NCBI GenBank assembly: GCA_039881145.1
Contig: JAYKKI010000095.1
Location: forward strand, 5,446,501 to 5,510,500
Direction of reading: 5' to 3'
Source: Druceiella hillmani
Lineage: Eukaryota > Arthropoda > Insecta > Lepidoptera > Hepialidae
Length of the DNA stretch: 64,000 nt
Shown: positions 49,040-60,048 of the stretch, in pieces
Layout of the letters: each line of letters starts with the position of its first letter
Position numbering within the stretch: the first letter of the stretch is position 1
Position numbers and translations under genes: made by a program
The notes under the pieces: generated by a model
Told to the model about the DNA's origin: nothing
The model's database searches: none
What the model saw: only the letters and a program-made list of their open reading frames with translations

Positions 49040-50815
49040 TAGAGTGATACTAAAGTTGTATATAATATAATAGTAAGCGAATAAATTAAACTGCAGAACA
49101 ATTCTGTCTCAAATTTACACCATCCTTAGTGGTTAGGTAAATAAGTCGTGTTGCGGAATTGTTTAGGTAAATAAGTCGTGTTGGAGAATTATACCCTCAG
49201 TTTAAGTCTTAAAATCACGAGCATATCTCCGAGATAAATCTATAATTGTTTACGGTAGTATATAATTAGGAGAATAAATTAAATTGCAAAATAAATCTGA
49301 CTCAATATTTATATTATCCTTAGTAGATATGTATATAAGTGAAGTCGAGTTGCCGAATTGTTCCACATTTACAACTTGCAATAATTATACCCTCAATTTT
49401 AGTCTTAAAATCACGAGCACATCTTCGGGATAATTCAATATTTTTTTATGGTAGTATATGAGTAAAAGAATAAATTAAACTGTATAGTAATTCTGTCTTA
49501 TGTGTTACACTATACTTAGTAAACACGTGAAAAGCTGTTACGCCGAATTGTCTTCATTTACGACATGAAGCAGGATTATACCCTCAGTGTTAGTTTTAAA
49601 GTCACGACCATGTCTCCGGGATAATTACATAATTGTTTATAATAGAATATAAGTAGATAAATAAATTAAATTGCAGAGTGATTCTGTCTCAAGAGTTACA
49701 CTATCCTTAGTAGATGTGAAAATAGATGTCGTTGTCGTGGTGTGTTGGGTTGAGCACAATGAATACGGCCTGTGACGACGCGGCGCACCCCGGAGACCCG
49801 GGTTCGATTCCCGGCCGTTCGTCGAGCAGGGCTGGACGGGTGTTATGGTTGGCTGTAAGAGATTGCTCTCCGCCATATATATAAATAAGTCCGCCATATA
49901 TATAAATTAGATACATTGAAGTAGATAAATAAATAAAATAATTCGTTACGCCGAATGTAATATGAAGTCATACGTTCGTTTTTAGTCCTAAACTCAAGAA
50001 CACGTTTATGGGATAATTCGGTAATTGTTTTGAAATATTATATTGGTAAATTAATAAATTAATTTGATTTTGCTTCTGTCTCAAGTTTTGCACTATCCTT
50101 TGTAGGTACGGAAATAAACCGTCACGCGGAATAGTCTTTATCTGCAACGTGCAGTATAATTATATACTCGTAATTAGTTCTGAACTCACGAACACATCTC
50201 CGGGATAATTCTATAATTGTTTATAGTAGTATATAAGGCAACGAATAAATTTACCTACAGAGTGACTCTGTGTTAAATGTTACACTATCCTTAGTCGATA
50301 CATAAAGAAGTCGTTTTGCTGAATATTTTATATCTGCAACATACAATATAATTCTTCTCGCAGATATAGTAATAAACTCACATGAACATTCTGAATTCAC
50401 GAACACGTCTCCGGGATAATTCTATAATTGTTTATAGTAGTATATAAGGTAACGAATAAATTTACCTGCAGAGTAACTCTGTGTTAAATGTTACAATATC
50501 CTTAGTCGATACGTAAAGAAGCCGTTTAGCTGAATATTTTATATCTGCAACATACAATATAATTCTACTCGCAGATATAGTAATAAACTCGCATGCATGC
50601 GAGCATGTCTTCAGGATAAGTCTATAAATTGTGTGTAATAGTATATAAGTAAGGGAATAAATTAAACTACAAAGTAATTCTGTCTCAAATGCTACACTGT
50701 ATTTAGTAGATACGTAAATAAGTCGTTACACCGAATTGTTTTTATCTGTAACGTGAAGTAGAATTATACGCTCAGTTTTAGTCCTAAAATCGTGAGCACG
50801 TCGCCGGGGTACGGT
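49040..50815. repeat. Satellite of about 190-210 bp, about 8 units
   Basis: Landmarks GAATAAATTAAAC, ATTCTGTCTCAA, CACTATCCTTAGT, a CGCCGAATTG-type word, ACCCTCAGTTTTAGTC and CTCCGGGATAATT recur in order. Unit starts lie near 49081, 49275, 49470, 49660, 50050, 50244, 50454 and 50660. The long step between 49660 and 50050 is explained by a SINE insertion. Confidence 0.93.
49727..49918 (+). mobile_element. tRNA-derived SINE inserted in the satellite
   Basis: A-box-like word at about 49752-49770 and a strong B box GGTTCGATTCC at about 49801. The tail has repeated CCGCCATATATATAAAT. It is flanked by AGTAGAT...AATA words at about 49709 and 49920, a likely imperfect target-site duplication. Confidence 0.8.
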
Positions 50816-51030
50816 TTAAACGACATACGTACAGCGTAGACTGGTTCAGATAGCAATCTCAACAGATACGGGCATTAGCGGAGAGGGACGTGACCGTCTG
50901 CCGCACCGCCGCATTATCCAACGTCCGATCGTAACTTTGCCGTTTCGATATGGATCGTGCACCGTGATCCGTACTGTTATTGTTGGGAATTATGATTTAT
51001 GCGGTGGAATCGGGTGAATGAATCGCCGAT
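50816..51030. promoter_or_regulatory. GC-richer unique patch, possible regulatory sequence
   Basis: Directly after the satellite the sequence becomes unique and CpG-containing (GACCGTCTGCCGCACCGCCG, CGTCCGATCG, CGTTTCGATATGGATCG). No ORF. Role unknown. Confidence 0.2.
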
Positions 51031-51765
51031 TTCGTTTCGATGTTAATCATGTTAAATGCGTATTATACGATTTTGGGACTAGCCTTTTATGTTGCAAGCA
51101 ATCTTATTGCTGATTATAAAAAATACTATCAAGGCATTAAAGCAAATTTTATTTCTTTTCTACTATTTAGATTATTTCGAAATATTTTGACAAATTTCTA
51201 TTTTCATTTTCTACTAAATTTGTTGATCCTTGATATTATGTTTATCACTGTAAATCATATTTTAGTTATATATATTTGCTTTAACTTTGATAATTCTGCC
51301 TTCAGATTGACGTGTATATAAATAATATGTTTTTGTTCACAAATTATTTCTTGATACATGGTTCACCGCTTTCATTTACGGTGGAAATTTATTAAAATTG
51401 TAGAACAAGTAATGTTTTTCTGCTTCAAGTATTATTTCCACATGTTATTTTATAATACTTAGTTATTCGATGTATGGGAATATTTGTTTACTGATTAACT
51501 TTGGTTGTGGAAATTACTTATGAAATACGTTTTGTTTCTTTTTTGTGTTCATTTCAAATCGGTTCACAAATATCTTCAGTATTTTAATCAAGTCGATATC
51601 TAGATAGATCAATAGTAATTAGTGTTTACGATGTTGATAAGAAGCTTGGTTTTAAATATAATATATTTTATTATGATTTTAACTCCAAGATACTTAATAT
51701 GTAAACAGTAATGCAGCAGATGATGTACCATATCGCTATTTAAATGGATAAAATATAATTAACAT
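51031..51765. other. AT-rich spacer
   Basis: The 93-codon ORF at 51040-51321 is hydrophobic and AT-driven and is not supported. Confidence 0.4.
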
Positions 51766-51922
51766 ATTGAATATATTTGGCGTTAATTTTGTAGAAATTC
51801 AGTATTCACAATTAAATGAAACTACGTGATGTAGTATTATTTCTACTCTCTTTAAGTTCTTTACCACAACCTAGGTTTCGTTGTATTACAACATCTTCAG
51901 ATGGGCTATTAGCAAAGATATA
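51766..51922 (-). mobile_element. Penelope-like (ribozyme-bearing) repeat fragment B
   Basis: Same family as 36364-36518 and 52756-53050, in the same orientation as fragment A. Confidence 0.55.
51859..51917 (-). ncRNA. Hammerhead-ribozyme-like motif
   Basis: Minus strand: CCAT, CTGAAGA, a U, a 5-bp stem GTTGT-AAT-ACAAC, GAAA, CCTAGG, then TT before GTGG. All core positions are present except for the additional U after CTGAAGA. Confidence 0.5.
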
Positions 51923-52149
51923 TCCAAAAAATATTGAGAGAAACAATATTTATAATTATCATATTGGAAAAAGTATATCGTTGGGTAAAAAATGCATAAA
52001 TACTTAAAGGGTTTGCTCAAATTTTCTTTGAAAGCGAGATCAATTATGCTCTAATTTAGCTGCATTTCATATGCAACGAATATTAATATCAACGAATATT
52101 AATATAAGTACTACTATCCAAGACAGTTTTTCATATTTATTTGGATATA

Positions 52150-52730
52150 GGCCTTTCCTGTTCTTTTCTTAGACGGAGCACGGTTTTGTGTCACGTTGAC
52201 GTTAAGTTGGACTTCTTTCATTCTTTCAGGTTTTTTTGAACCGTCTTCAATCAAGTGAATGTTGGCCTTTGGCCTTCCACGTTCACGTTTCGTCGATGGT
52301 AAGTTTAGAGCAAGCTTGACCTTGTGAACGTCTTGGCGTTTCTGGATATGTCCATACCATTGGAGGCTTTTTTATTTTACTTTGTTTATCACCAGGACCT
52401 CTTTAAAGACATCTGGTATTCATTTCTGATTTTGTCTAGTGGAGTGATATCTGCTGACCAATGTAAAATGCACTGTCATGTTTTGTGTAGTTTGTTGAGG
52501 TGTCGTTTGCTGAACGATAAAAAAGCTGCAGGTGCTATTAGCTGTTTTTACATATTCTTTTTGACCGTAAGAGGTATAATTCTACCGCATCTGACGTTTG
52601 TGATTTATCTCCATTTGAGCCAGCCTGTTGTAGTTCTATAAGTAACGTCGCTGTCAATTTCGCTGTCAATATTTAAATTAGGTCACCCTGGGTAATTTTG
52701 TAGTACCTGTGGAGATATTGAGGTTATCTG
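52150..52730 (-). pseudogene. RTE-type non-LTR retrotransposon, reverse-transcriptase C-terminal remnant
   Basis: On the minus strand, pieces in order match the end of RTE-clade ORF2 proteins. They are GWLKWR near 52600, the LDKIRNEYQMSLKRSW segment near 52430, a stop, then SLQWYGHIQKRQD near 52350 and KRERGRPK near 52275. A Lys/Arg-rich tail follows to about 52155. Internal stops and frameshifts show it is dead. The plus-strand ORF at 52324-52641 is its shadow. Confidence 0.8.
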
Positions 52731-52755
52731 TATTGTTTCGATAATAAATATAAGT

Positions 52756-53050
52756 ATTGAATATATTTGGCGTTAATTTTGTAGAAATTCATTATTCACA
52801 ATTAAATGAATCTACGTGATGTAGTATTATTTCTACTTTCTTTAATTTCTTTACCACGACCTAGGTTTCGTTGTATTACGTTGTATTACGGTTTCGTTGT
52901 TTCGTTGTATTATTATATTAGCAAAGATTTTAATCTTTGCTAATATCCCACCTGAAGATGTTGTAATACAACGAAACCTAGGTCGTGGTAAAGAAATTAA
53001 ATAAAGTAGAAATAATACTACATCACGTAGTTTCATTTAATTGTGAATAA
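52756..53050. mobile_element. Fold-back pair of Penelope-like fragments
   Basis: 52792-52929 and 52930-53050 are inverted copies meeting at a palindrome around 52930 (TTAGCAAAGATT and its inverse). The left copy has a scrambled ribozyme region with repeated CGTTGTATTA; the right copy is intact. Confidence 0.8.
52935..52993 (+). ncRNA. Hammerhead-ribozyme-like motif, best copy
   Basis: Plus strand: stem I strand CCAC (52948-52951), CTGAAGA (52952-52958), one additional T, stem II GTTGT/ACAAC with AAT loop (52960-52972), GAAA (52973-52976), palindromic stem III ACCTAGGT (52976-52983) and C52984. Then comes GTGG (52985-52988), which pairs with CCAC. CTTT (52935-52938) can pair with AAAG (52990-52993). 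This is the type I hammerhead layout, with expected cleavage after C52984. The additional U after A9 may weaken activity. Confidence 0.6.
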
Positions 53051-53537
53051 ATATAAGATTAAATTCAAACTTAGTATATTAGAATGATTGTAAATTTTCT
53101 CGACAACTTTGCACATATTTTATATAAAAATTAGCTACTTTTCCGGCTTTGTCCGGGTAAAAAATGTATCATGACTACATTTTGGTTTTTTGCTTTTCCA
53201 TGTAATAATTATTTACGATTAATTTTTTAAAAGTGTTCTTAACGATTTGTTTATTTTGTATGTGCTTAAAGAGAGTAGAAATAATACTACATCACGTAGT
53301 TTCATTTAATTGTGAATAAATATAAGATTAAATTCAAACTTAGTATATTAGAATGATTGTAAATTTTCTCGACAACTTTGCACATATTTTATATAAAAAT
53401 TAGCTACTTTTCCGGCTTTGTCCGGGCAAAAAGTGTATCATGACTACATTTTGTTTTTTTGCTTTTCCATGTAGTAATTATTTACGATTAATTTTTTAAA
53501 AGTGTTCTTAACGATTTGTTTATTTTGTATGTGCTTT
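53005..53537. repeat. 269-bp tandem duplication
   Basis: AGTAGAAATAATACTACATC through GTATGTGCTT occurs at 53005-53269 and 53274-53537 with few changes. The first copy overlaps the fold-back element, so the duplication is younger than it. Confidence 0.95.
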
Positions 53538-53539
53538 AA

Positions 53540-53784
53540 TCGACTACGAAATTTTTAGGGCCCAATATTGTTATATAAAAACAATTTATAATAATAATTG
53601 TAAATGTAACAAACAATCTATGGTAATTATCTATATACATCCTCCTAATTTTTTTGTAAAATTCATTATCGCATATAATTTCTTTTACATACTATATTGA
53701 TTTAGCTACAAAGATTTAGTTTTCTTTAGCTCAACAAATCCTCTTTTTTATGCTTAAACGGCCAAACAGATTTCAATGAAATTT

Positions 53785-53843
<59 letters not shown>

Positions 53844-54750
53844 CACGCATCCTAGATGAAACAATAGGTTATGTATAATTAACAGTACAATAAAAGTGAA
53901 ACGTTGCCGGTTTATTTGTTTGTTCGTCTTTTTTCACACCTTAATGGCCCAACAGATTTTGCATATACATTATACATATGTATTCCAGAATAAAAGATAG
54001 GCTGTTGTCTGTTTATTTCTTTGGTTGTCTTTTTTCACGCCTAAACGGCGCAACAGATCACAATAGAATTTTGTACATATATATATTGTGTATATACATA
54101 ATATTAAAATGGGCTATATGTAATTACGCTTACTTGCATAATAAAAGTGATATGTTTTTTGTTTGTATGTTTGTTTGTCTTTCTTTCACGCTTAAACGGC
54201 CCAAAAATATTTCAACGAAATTTTGCACCCAAAAAAATTATATCCGCCCATTAAAAACTATATGATATGCCAAAACAATAGGAGACGAGCCACACATTCT
54301 GATATTCTGACATCTACATTAAATACCTAACGAAACCAACTTATTTAATTAAAGAAAGATTAATATAATATTAATCAAAATAACTTCGAAAGTATAACCC
54401 AAAAAAAATTAATAAAAATGTTCACTGTTAGTCATCCGTTGGATATAAATATATGCGCTGCCGGACTTTTTTGTAGATATTTTTAAAATACACGATTCCA
54501 TTTAGTTTAGTCGGCGTTAGCAATTACAGCGCCAAAAATTATACTTTTTTACGAAACCTTGACTTTTTTAATATTTCTGTAAATATAACATGCACGTGTT
54601 ATACCTATAAATCTTCCGGAAGAAATTATCTGAATGATACCAAAAACCGCATCAAAATCCGTTGCGTAGTTTAAAAGATCTAAACCTACAGAGGGACAGA
54701 CAAACGCGGGAAGCGACATTGTTTTATACTATGTAAGGATGTTCCATTAT
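53540..54750. repeat. Degenerate transposon fragments
   Basis: The segment TTTCACGCTTAAACGGCCCA and close variants recur near 53750, 53935, 54035 and 54187. Another segment, CATCAAAATCCGTTGCG...GGGACAGAC, lies near 54650. Both are typical of dispersed lepidopteran elements. Confidence 0.5.
53789..53842. repeat. (TA)n microsatellite
   Basis: Uninterrupted TA dinucleotides. Confidence 0.95.
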
Positions 54751-55261
54751 AATTGAAAGTTACGAGGATATCGCATGATCCTGTCGGTACATTCGTGAAT
54801 GTCATCTAGATAAGCTTGCGAATGACACATTATAATAATATTGATCGGCCCACGCCCGCTGTTTGAAGCTAATCTATTAACTTCGTCACCGGCTTTGTCT
54901 GCTAGCGGTCCACTCGTGGTCTGCTCGCTGGTGAGTTTGGATTAAGCTTTAACCATTTGAATATTATGCGATGTTAATATTGTTTATTATTAGAAGCTTC
55001 ATATTAGAGGTTATAAAATGAAAGAGAAAGAATGTGGTTACTGATTGGACGTCTCGTTCTAAGTCTCTTATAAATCTCAGTTTGAGGAATTGTCATATGT
55101 ACAAACGATGATGTATTAACATAATCTTTTTCCATAATATGGAAATATTACATATGATGTACGCCTATATTTATAATATTAATTAACGTAGAACTTGTTT
55201 GCTAATAAGGGCGTAGAGTTTATAGGAAAACGGTCGCATAATAATGTTGTGGGAGCAAAAC
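54751..55261. other. Spacer with a GC-richer patch at 54840-54940
   Basis: The patch ends in CGCTGGTGAGTTT, which fits a 5-prime splice site, but there is no open frame before it. A non-coding first exon is only a possibility. Confidence 0.25.
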
Positions 55262-55267
55262 ACGTGT

Positions 55268-55282
55268 TATCATCATCATCAT

Positions 55283-55333
<51 letters not shown>

Positions 55334-55730
55334 CGCTAAGGTTAAGATGTTACTCTCCCTTTTTAGAAAAAACCTCACAACTAATCCACATAAATTATAT
55401 ATCATTTTATAGATAATTGCTTGCTCTACCGGCATCCGCAACTAAAAAAATTATTATTGCTATTGTTTTTGCAAATTAATTAATTATTAAAATGATATAC
55501 ACAAAACAGCAATGCTGCCATCTAACGGCTCAACGTCAATATGATTGACGGTCGGTAAAATTTTTGTTTAATTTCAAATCCACTCACGTATAAATAAAGT
55601 GGCGCTTTAGCTCAATGCTTTTGATACTTGCGCCTCTATATGTCAATTTTAGTAAAATATTTGTTTGATCTGTCATCTGAGCTTCATAATGGAATAAATA
55701 ATGCTAAGACTTCGCACGGGTCACGCTAGT
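55268..55730 (+). mobile_element. MINE-1-like Helitron, copy A
   Basis: A (CAT)n then (AT)n tract leads into AATACGCTAAGGTTAAG. The body matches copy B at 60095-60470 nearly base for base. The end ACTTCGCACGGGTCACGCTAG is followed by host T at 55730. One base of the terminal hairpin has changed (GCTAAG), and a block of about 80 bases present in copy B is missing. Confidence 0.8.
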
Positions 55731-55930
55731 AGTTTAAGTTTCGTTAATCCTAATCTCTTTAATTGTATCAATTAAGTAAAAGCTTATAAACTTTGTAAAA
55801 TTGAGAAATATGCAAACGAAGGTAAAATTTTTAAAAATGTTGATTAAAGTGAAATGTATTGTTAGTCCGGCACTTTCAGTAATCCGACAGTGCGAACTTC
55901 AGACAATTTGAGATTTTCATATCACTACTC

Positions 55931-56105
55931 ATCGATGCGTACGAGAGAGGGAGAGAGTGGGAGAGGGACAGGGATGATGAGAGGGAGAGAAGGACGGTGA
56001 AGGGGAGAGGGGGAGGGAGAGGAATGGAGGGAGAGATTTATAGAAAGAGGTAGAGAGAGAGGGAGGGGAGACGCAAAGGCAAGGGAGGGAGGAAGGAGAG
56101 AGGGC
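55931..56105. repeat. Purine-rich (GA)n-like tract
   Basis: Almost only G and A on the plus strand; could form triplex or H-DNA. The minus-strand ORF of Ser/Pro/Leu repeats here is not a gene. Confidence 0.9.
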
Positions 56106-56301
56106 ATAATTTAAATATCTATGTAGACAATGAAGATTGCCTTAAAATGTAATATGCATAAACGTATTAACATTTACTAATGACTAACTGCACAGTACTG
56201 TTTCTTTGTGTGTACTTTTCATAGTATACTATGTCGTTCAATGTGTTTTTATAATTAGTTTTATTAACTAAATATATTCATTTGGTTTATTTCATTTTTA
56301 A

Positions 56302-56910
56302 GGTTCCGTAGTCTAATAATAAAAATGGAACTCTTATATTTTCGTCCTGTCCGCCAGTCCGGATGTCACAGCCAACTTAATCGGAGACTATGTATATGAA
56401 ATGACACTTTTTGGATAGTAGGTTTCTTCTATGAACCGCTATACAATTAAATAGTGGAATTACGAAAAAAAATAATATTAGGGGTGGCACTCCATATATG
56501 TAACTGAGGGATGAAAATAAATCCAGTGTATATACCGTGTAGGGTATCATTACATAGGTTTAAAAAATTATATAGAGGTCTCAAGATAACTTTTTTTTAA
56601 GTTAATAGTTGGCTAGATATGCACTCCTAAAGTCTTAAAAATGTGTATCCTCCACTAACTTTTCAATTAGCGCGTGCAAAATTCTGAAAAAAGTTAAAGT
56701 AGCGGAAATTAAAATAAGCTTTCAACGAAAATTGGTTTGAATAAGATATGTGGCGTAGTGTTGGAGATATGAGATATTTTCGACACCGACCGTAACAATA
56801 ACTTTGTTTTTCACAGTGTCTTTGAAAAGTACAAACTTATAAGTTTAATATTGTTTGGTATGCGAGTCCATTCGTGTGCGAGTCCGACTCGCAATTGGCA
56901 GGTTTTATTT
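56302..56910 (+). repeat. Dispersed repeat family Y, copy 3
   Basis: GGTTCCGTAG start, GTCCTGTCCGCCAGTCCGG, GGGGTGGCACTCCAT and the GTGCGAGTCCGACTCGCAATTGG end. Confidence 0.75.
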
Positions 56911-57882
56911 CTACATAATATCTAAAAGTCTGTCTACAGTAATCGTGTGAATACCACTAGAAATATTTTTGTATTTCAGGTGATATTAATATGAACAGGT
57001 AACTAAAATGAACTTGATGGTAATAATAATATTGAATATTCAATAATTGATTAATTTTAATAAATAGCAGTCAAGAAAACTTACAAGGACAAACTTTTTT
57101 GCGTTTTATAGACGTGGCTTTATCGATTTATTAATATATTGAGTTGAAAGTCTAAATAATATTGTAAAACTGAGGTAACTGTGCATTGTAAATATTCAAG
57201 TAATAAATGAAGGAAAACCAAAAGTGGAAAACAAAGAAAACTAGAATCATATAATAATTATTTCGGAGCACAGAGTTACCGACATGTTCAACTAGAAAAA
57301 ATATTTCGAAGGGGGGAATGAAAATTAAATTAGACTATTTATAATAATATATAAATCTAGCCTAAACTTAAAATAAAAAAGCGCAATTTACCGATGATCA
57401 AATTATCGAGCCAAAATATAATCTCATAAATATAAATTTATGTAAATAAAGATATATTGTTTTTATAAATTTTATAATTTAAAATATTTGGTCAATTTGC
57501 AATTTGCAATTTGGTCAATTTGATTCAATTTGCAAAGGACCCAGGTTAAAGTATGTAACGCCGAGTAGCCCAGTTGCAAACCGAATGATTGAATGACTTG
57601 AATGTATAGATAGTATTTCGAAAATAGAAGATATGAATTATGAAGAGTACGGTGTAAAAGTTACCTATTTAATGACGAAAGAAAATAATGCGGAAAGCGC
57701 AATTGACCGATTATTTTTGACGTATCTTGATAACAGTATACATTTTCCAATTTTTTCCAAGCTTCATCGATATGATTATTGTATCCGGGTTTTTCACCAT
57801 TAAGGTACTTATGTTCAGTAGCTTCTTGTCACCACTACTTTAACTGCATTGAAAAATAATAAGGAATGTTTTACCAAATTTG
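56911..57882. other. AT-rich spacer
   Basis: No gene recognised. Confidence 0.4.
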
Positions 57883-57987
57883 AATTCCAGTTGAATGCAA
57901 TTTATTTCAACCTGAAATAAATTGCATTCAACTGGAATTATGCTATCGTCACAATTGCATTCAACTGGAATTATGCTAGCGTCACAT
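57883..57987. repeat. Perfect 26-bp hairpin with 33-bp direct repeat
   Basis: Arms 57883-57908 and 57914-57939 are perfect inverted copies around AACCT. From about 57921 the right arm plus TATGCTATCGTCACA is repeated directly at about 57954. Confidence 0.9.
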
Positions 57988-58329
57988 CAAGACCAGTTTC
58001 GGTAAAAATAGATTAACTGATCACTTCTAATCTTATCAACACGAAATTAGAACGAAAACAGTTCATATCGATATTTTTAAGACTTTATGACTACAATATA
58101 TTATATTGATGATTCAGTGTCCGGTATTCCATCTTACTCATTTGAAAGTCGATAAATAAAACCTGAAGATATATTAAATATGTAGATAGCGTGAATTCTG
58201 GGTAAATGTGCTGAGTAACTCAGTGAAGCATTTTGTTTTCACAATTTATTCATTGAAAGATATAAGCGAAGTTATGACGCAATTTGTTGATTCGTATATT
58301 GACAGCAGACATTATTGAATTTACTTAAA
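57988..58329. other. AT-rich spacer
   Basis: Nothing recognised. Confidence 0.4.
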
Positions 58330-58625
58330 ATAAGTAAATTGCGACATTTCGACGCGAGCCTCGCTTGGGGCCGCGGTTCTGCATTAATGTGAATGAGTTA
58401 GGCGGCGGGAATCCGAAAGCAGACGGGTCGTGACCGGAGCAAATTATATGAACGGCCGCCGGGCGCGGCGCCGCTTTGCTACTTGAGTTTTAATAAAAAA
58501 TAATTGTTTTTGAGTTCGTTTATTATTAACGTTGGCGTTATTAGCGAGAAGGTGCCCGCCTCGTGCACGTCGCGCTTTGGTTTAATTAGTTTATGATATG
58601 GGCGTTTGGGTGATTGGTGGAAGTT
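58330..58625. promoter_or_regulatory. GC-rich, CpG-rich island, candidate regulatory or conserved element
   Basis: The most GC-rich stretch of the window, unique within it, with GGCCGCGG, GGCGGCGGG and GGCCGCCGGGCGCGGCGCCG. These are interleaved with homeodomain-type TAATTG and TTTATTATTAAC words around 58500-58535. No open frame of note. It could be an enhancer or promoter of a gene outside the window. Confidence 0.3.
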
Positions 58626-59118
58626 TGGAGGATCATTTCCGTTTTAAATTGGAACTGGCGTAAAAAATGGATATTCAGTTTTGCTTAAGTCCAGAACAAA
58701 GATGTCCAGAAGTCGTTTGAATATTACGAAGTTTTGCGAAAATGTACTTCTACAATTCAAGCGGAATATCAGAGTTTTAATAATGAAATTAGAAATGCAG
58801 ATATTCTATCATAATGCTTTATTGAAGAAAACTTAATAGCTGAAATAAAGAAAAAACTACATGTAATCTTGAGTGTAATGATAATGAAAATACTGGAAAA
58901 GATACGTTGGAAGTTTAATAAAGAAAACTTATATTGGAAAAGATACTTGGGCAAAAGTCTGGAAATTTTATGACGAAAATGTAGTAGAATAAAATGAGAT
59001 ATAAGTGTTCAGACATGTTAGGTAATATTTAAAATGTAACATAATCTAAAGAGTCATACAATTAGAAGGGCTTCGCTAAAAGCATGAATAACAAGGAAAG
59101 GTTGAAAGGTTGAAAGTA
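58626..59118. other. AT-rich spacer
   Basis: Nothing recognised. Confidence 0.4.
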
Positions 59119-59466
59119 ATAAATTTTTTTCCATTCTTCCTATTGATCCATTACTGACATGAAAGTATATGTAAAAAGAATTATCATCAAAAAGCTAGAG
59201 CTCTCCTAATTCCTCATTAAATTTACTCTGCGTAATAAATCTTTTTCCATTCTTCCTATTGTTCCATTACTGACATGAAAGTATATGTAAAAAGAATTAT
59301 CATCAAAAAGCTAGAGCTCTCCTAATTCCTCATTAAATTTACTCTGCGTAATAAATCTTTTTCCATTCTTCCTATTGTTCCATTACTGACATGAAAGTAT
59401 ATGTAAAAAGAATTATCATCAAAAAGCTAGAACTCTCCTAATTCCTCATTAAATTTACTCTGCTTT
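59119..59466. repeat. 116-bp tandem repeat, 3 units
   Basis: Units start ATAAAT(C/T)TTTTTCC at 59119, 59235 and 59351 and are nearly identical, ending at CTCTGC. Confidence 0.97.
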
Positions 59467-59989
59467 TTAATAGACTTATATTAGCTTCGCGTATGAATGT
59501 AACAGAATTTATCAATTAACTTTACATCTACTTTCGTGCGTCAGAATTATTTAAAATTTTGCACATCTGTCAAAAAACGATGACAATAAAATATTAAAAA
59601 AAATAAAATTACAACAAAAAGAATAGACGAAAACGTTTTTTTAATCTTAAAATAAAAAAATAATATGTAAAAAATTTGTTTAACACTAAAAATATACATA
59701 CCAAGCACACCACGTTTTTTTTACATTAAAGAAAAAGAAATTTTTTTTTCTTCGATCACTTTATTCTTATTTTAAGCTTATTCCATAAAGAAAAATTAAG
59801 TTATACCAAGTTGTGAGACATCCCTTCGCATTTGACCAAAGTCTTTATATTTAAAGGTAATTTTTTTAATTTTTTAGTTCACATTGCTACGTAAGCGTGT
59901 TTTTTAAACTATAATTTTATTCCTTTTACATCCTGTTCCTTTCTTCTTAATCATATGATAGATATCATATGTGTACTGTAAGATGTAAG

Positions 59990-59992
<3 letters not shown>
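59467..59992. other. AT-rich spacer
   Basis: Long A and T runs; nothing recognised. Confidence 0.4.

Positions 59993-60048
<56 letters not shown>

Noticed and set aside
49637..49916. Two overlapping minus-strand ORFs
   Set aside because: They are translations of a tRNA-derived SINE and its satellite host.
52324..52641. 105-codon plus-strand ORF
   Set aside because: It is antisense to a clear RTE reverse-transcriptase remnant on the minus strand.
55925..56107. 60-codon minus-strand ORF rich in Ser, Pro and Leu
   Set aside because: Translation of the polypurine tract.
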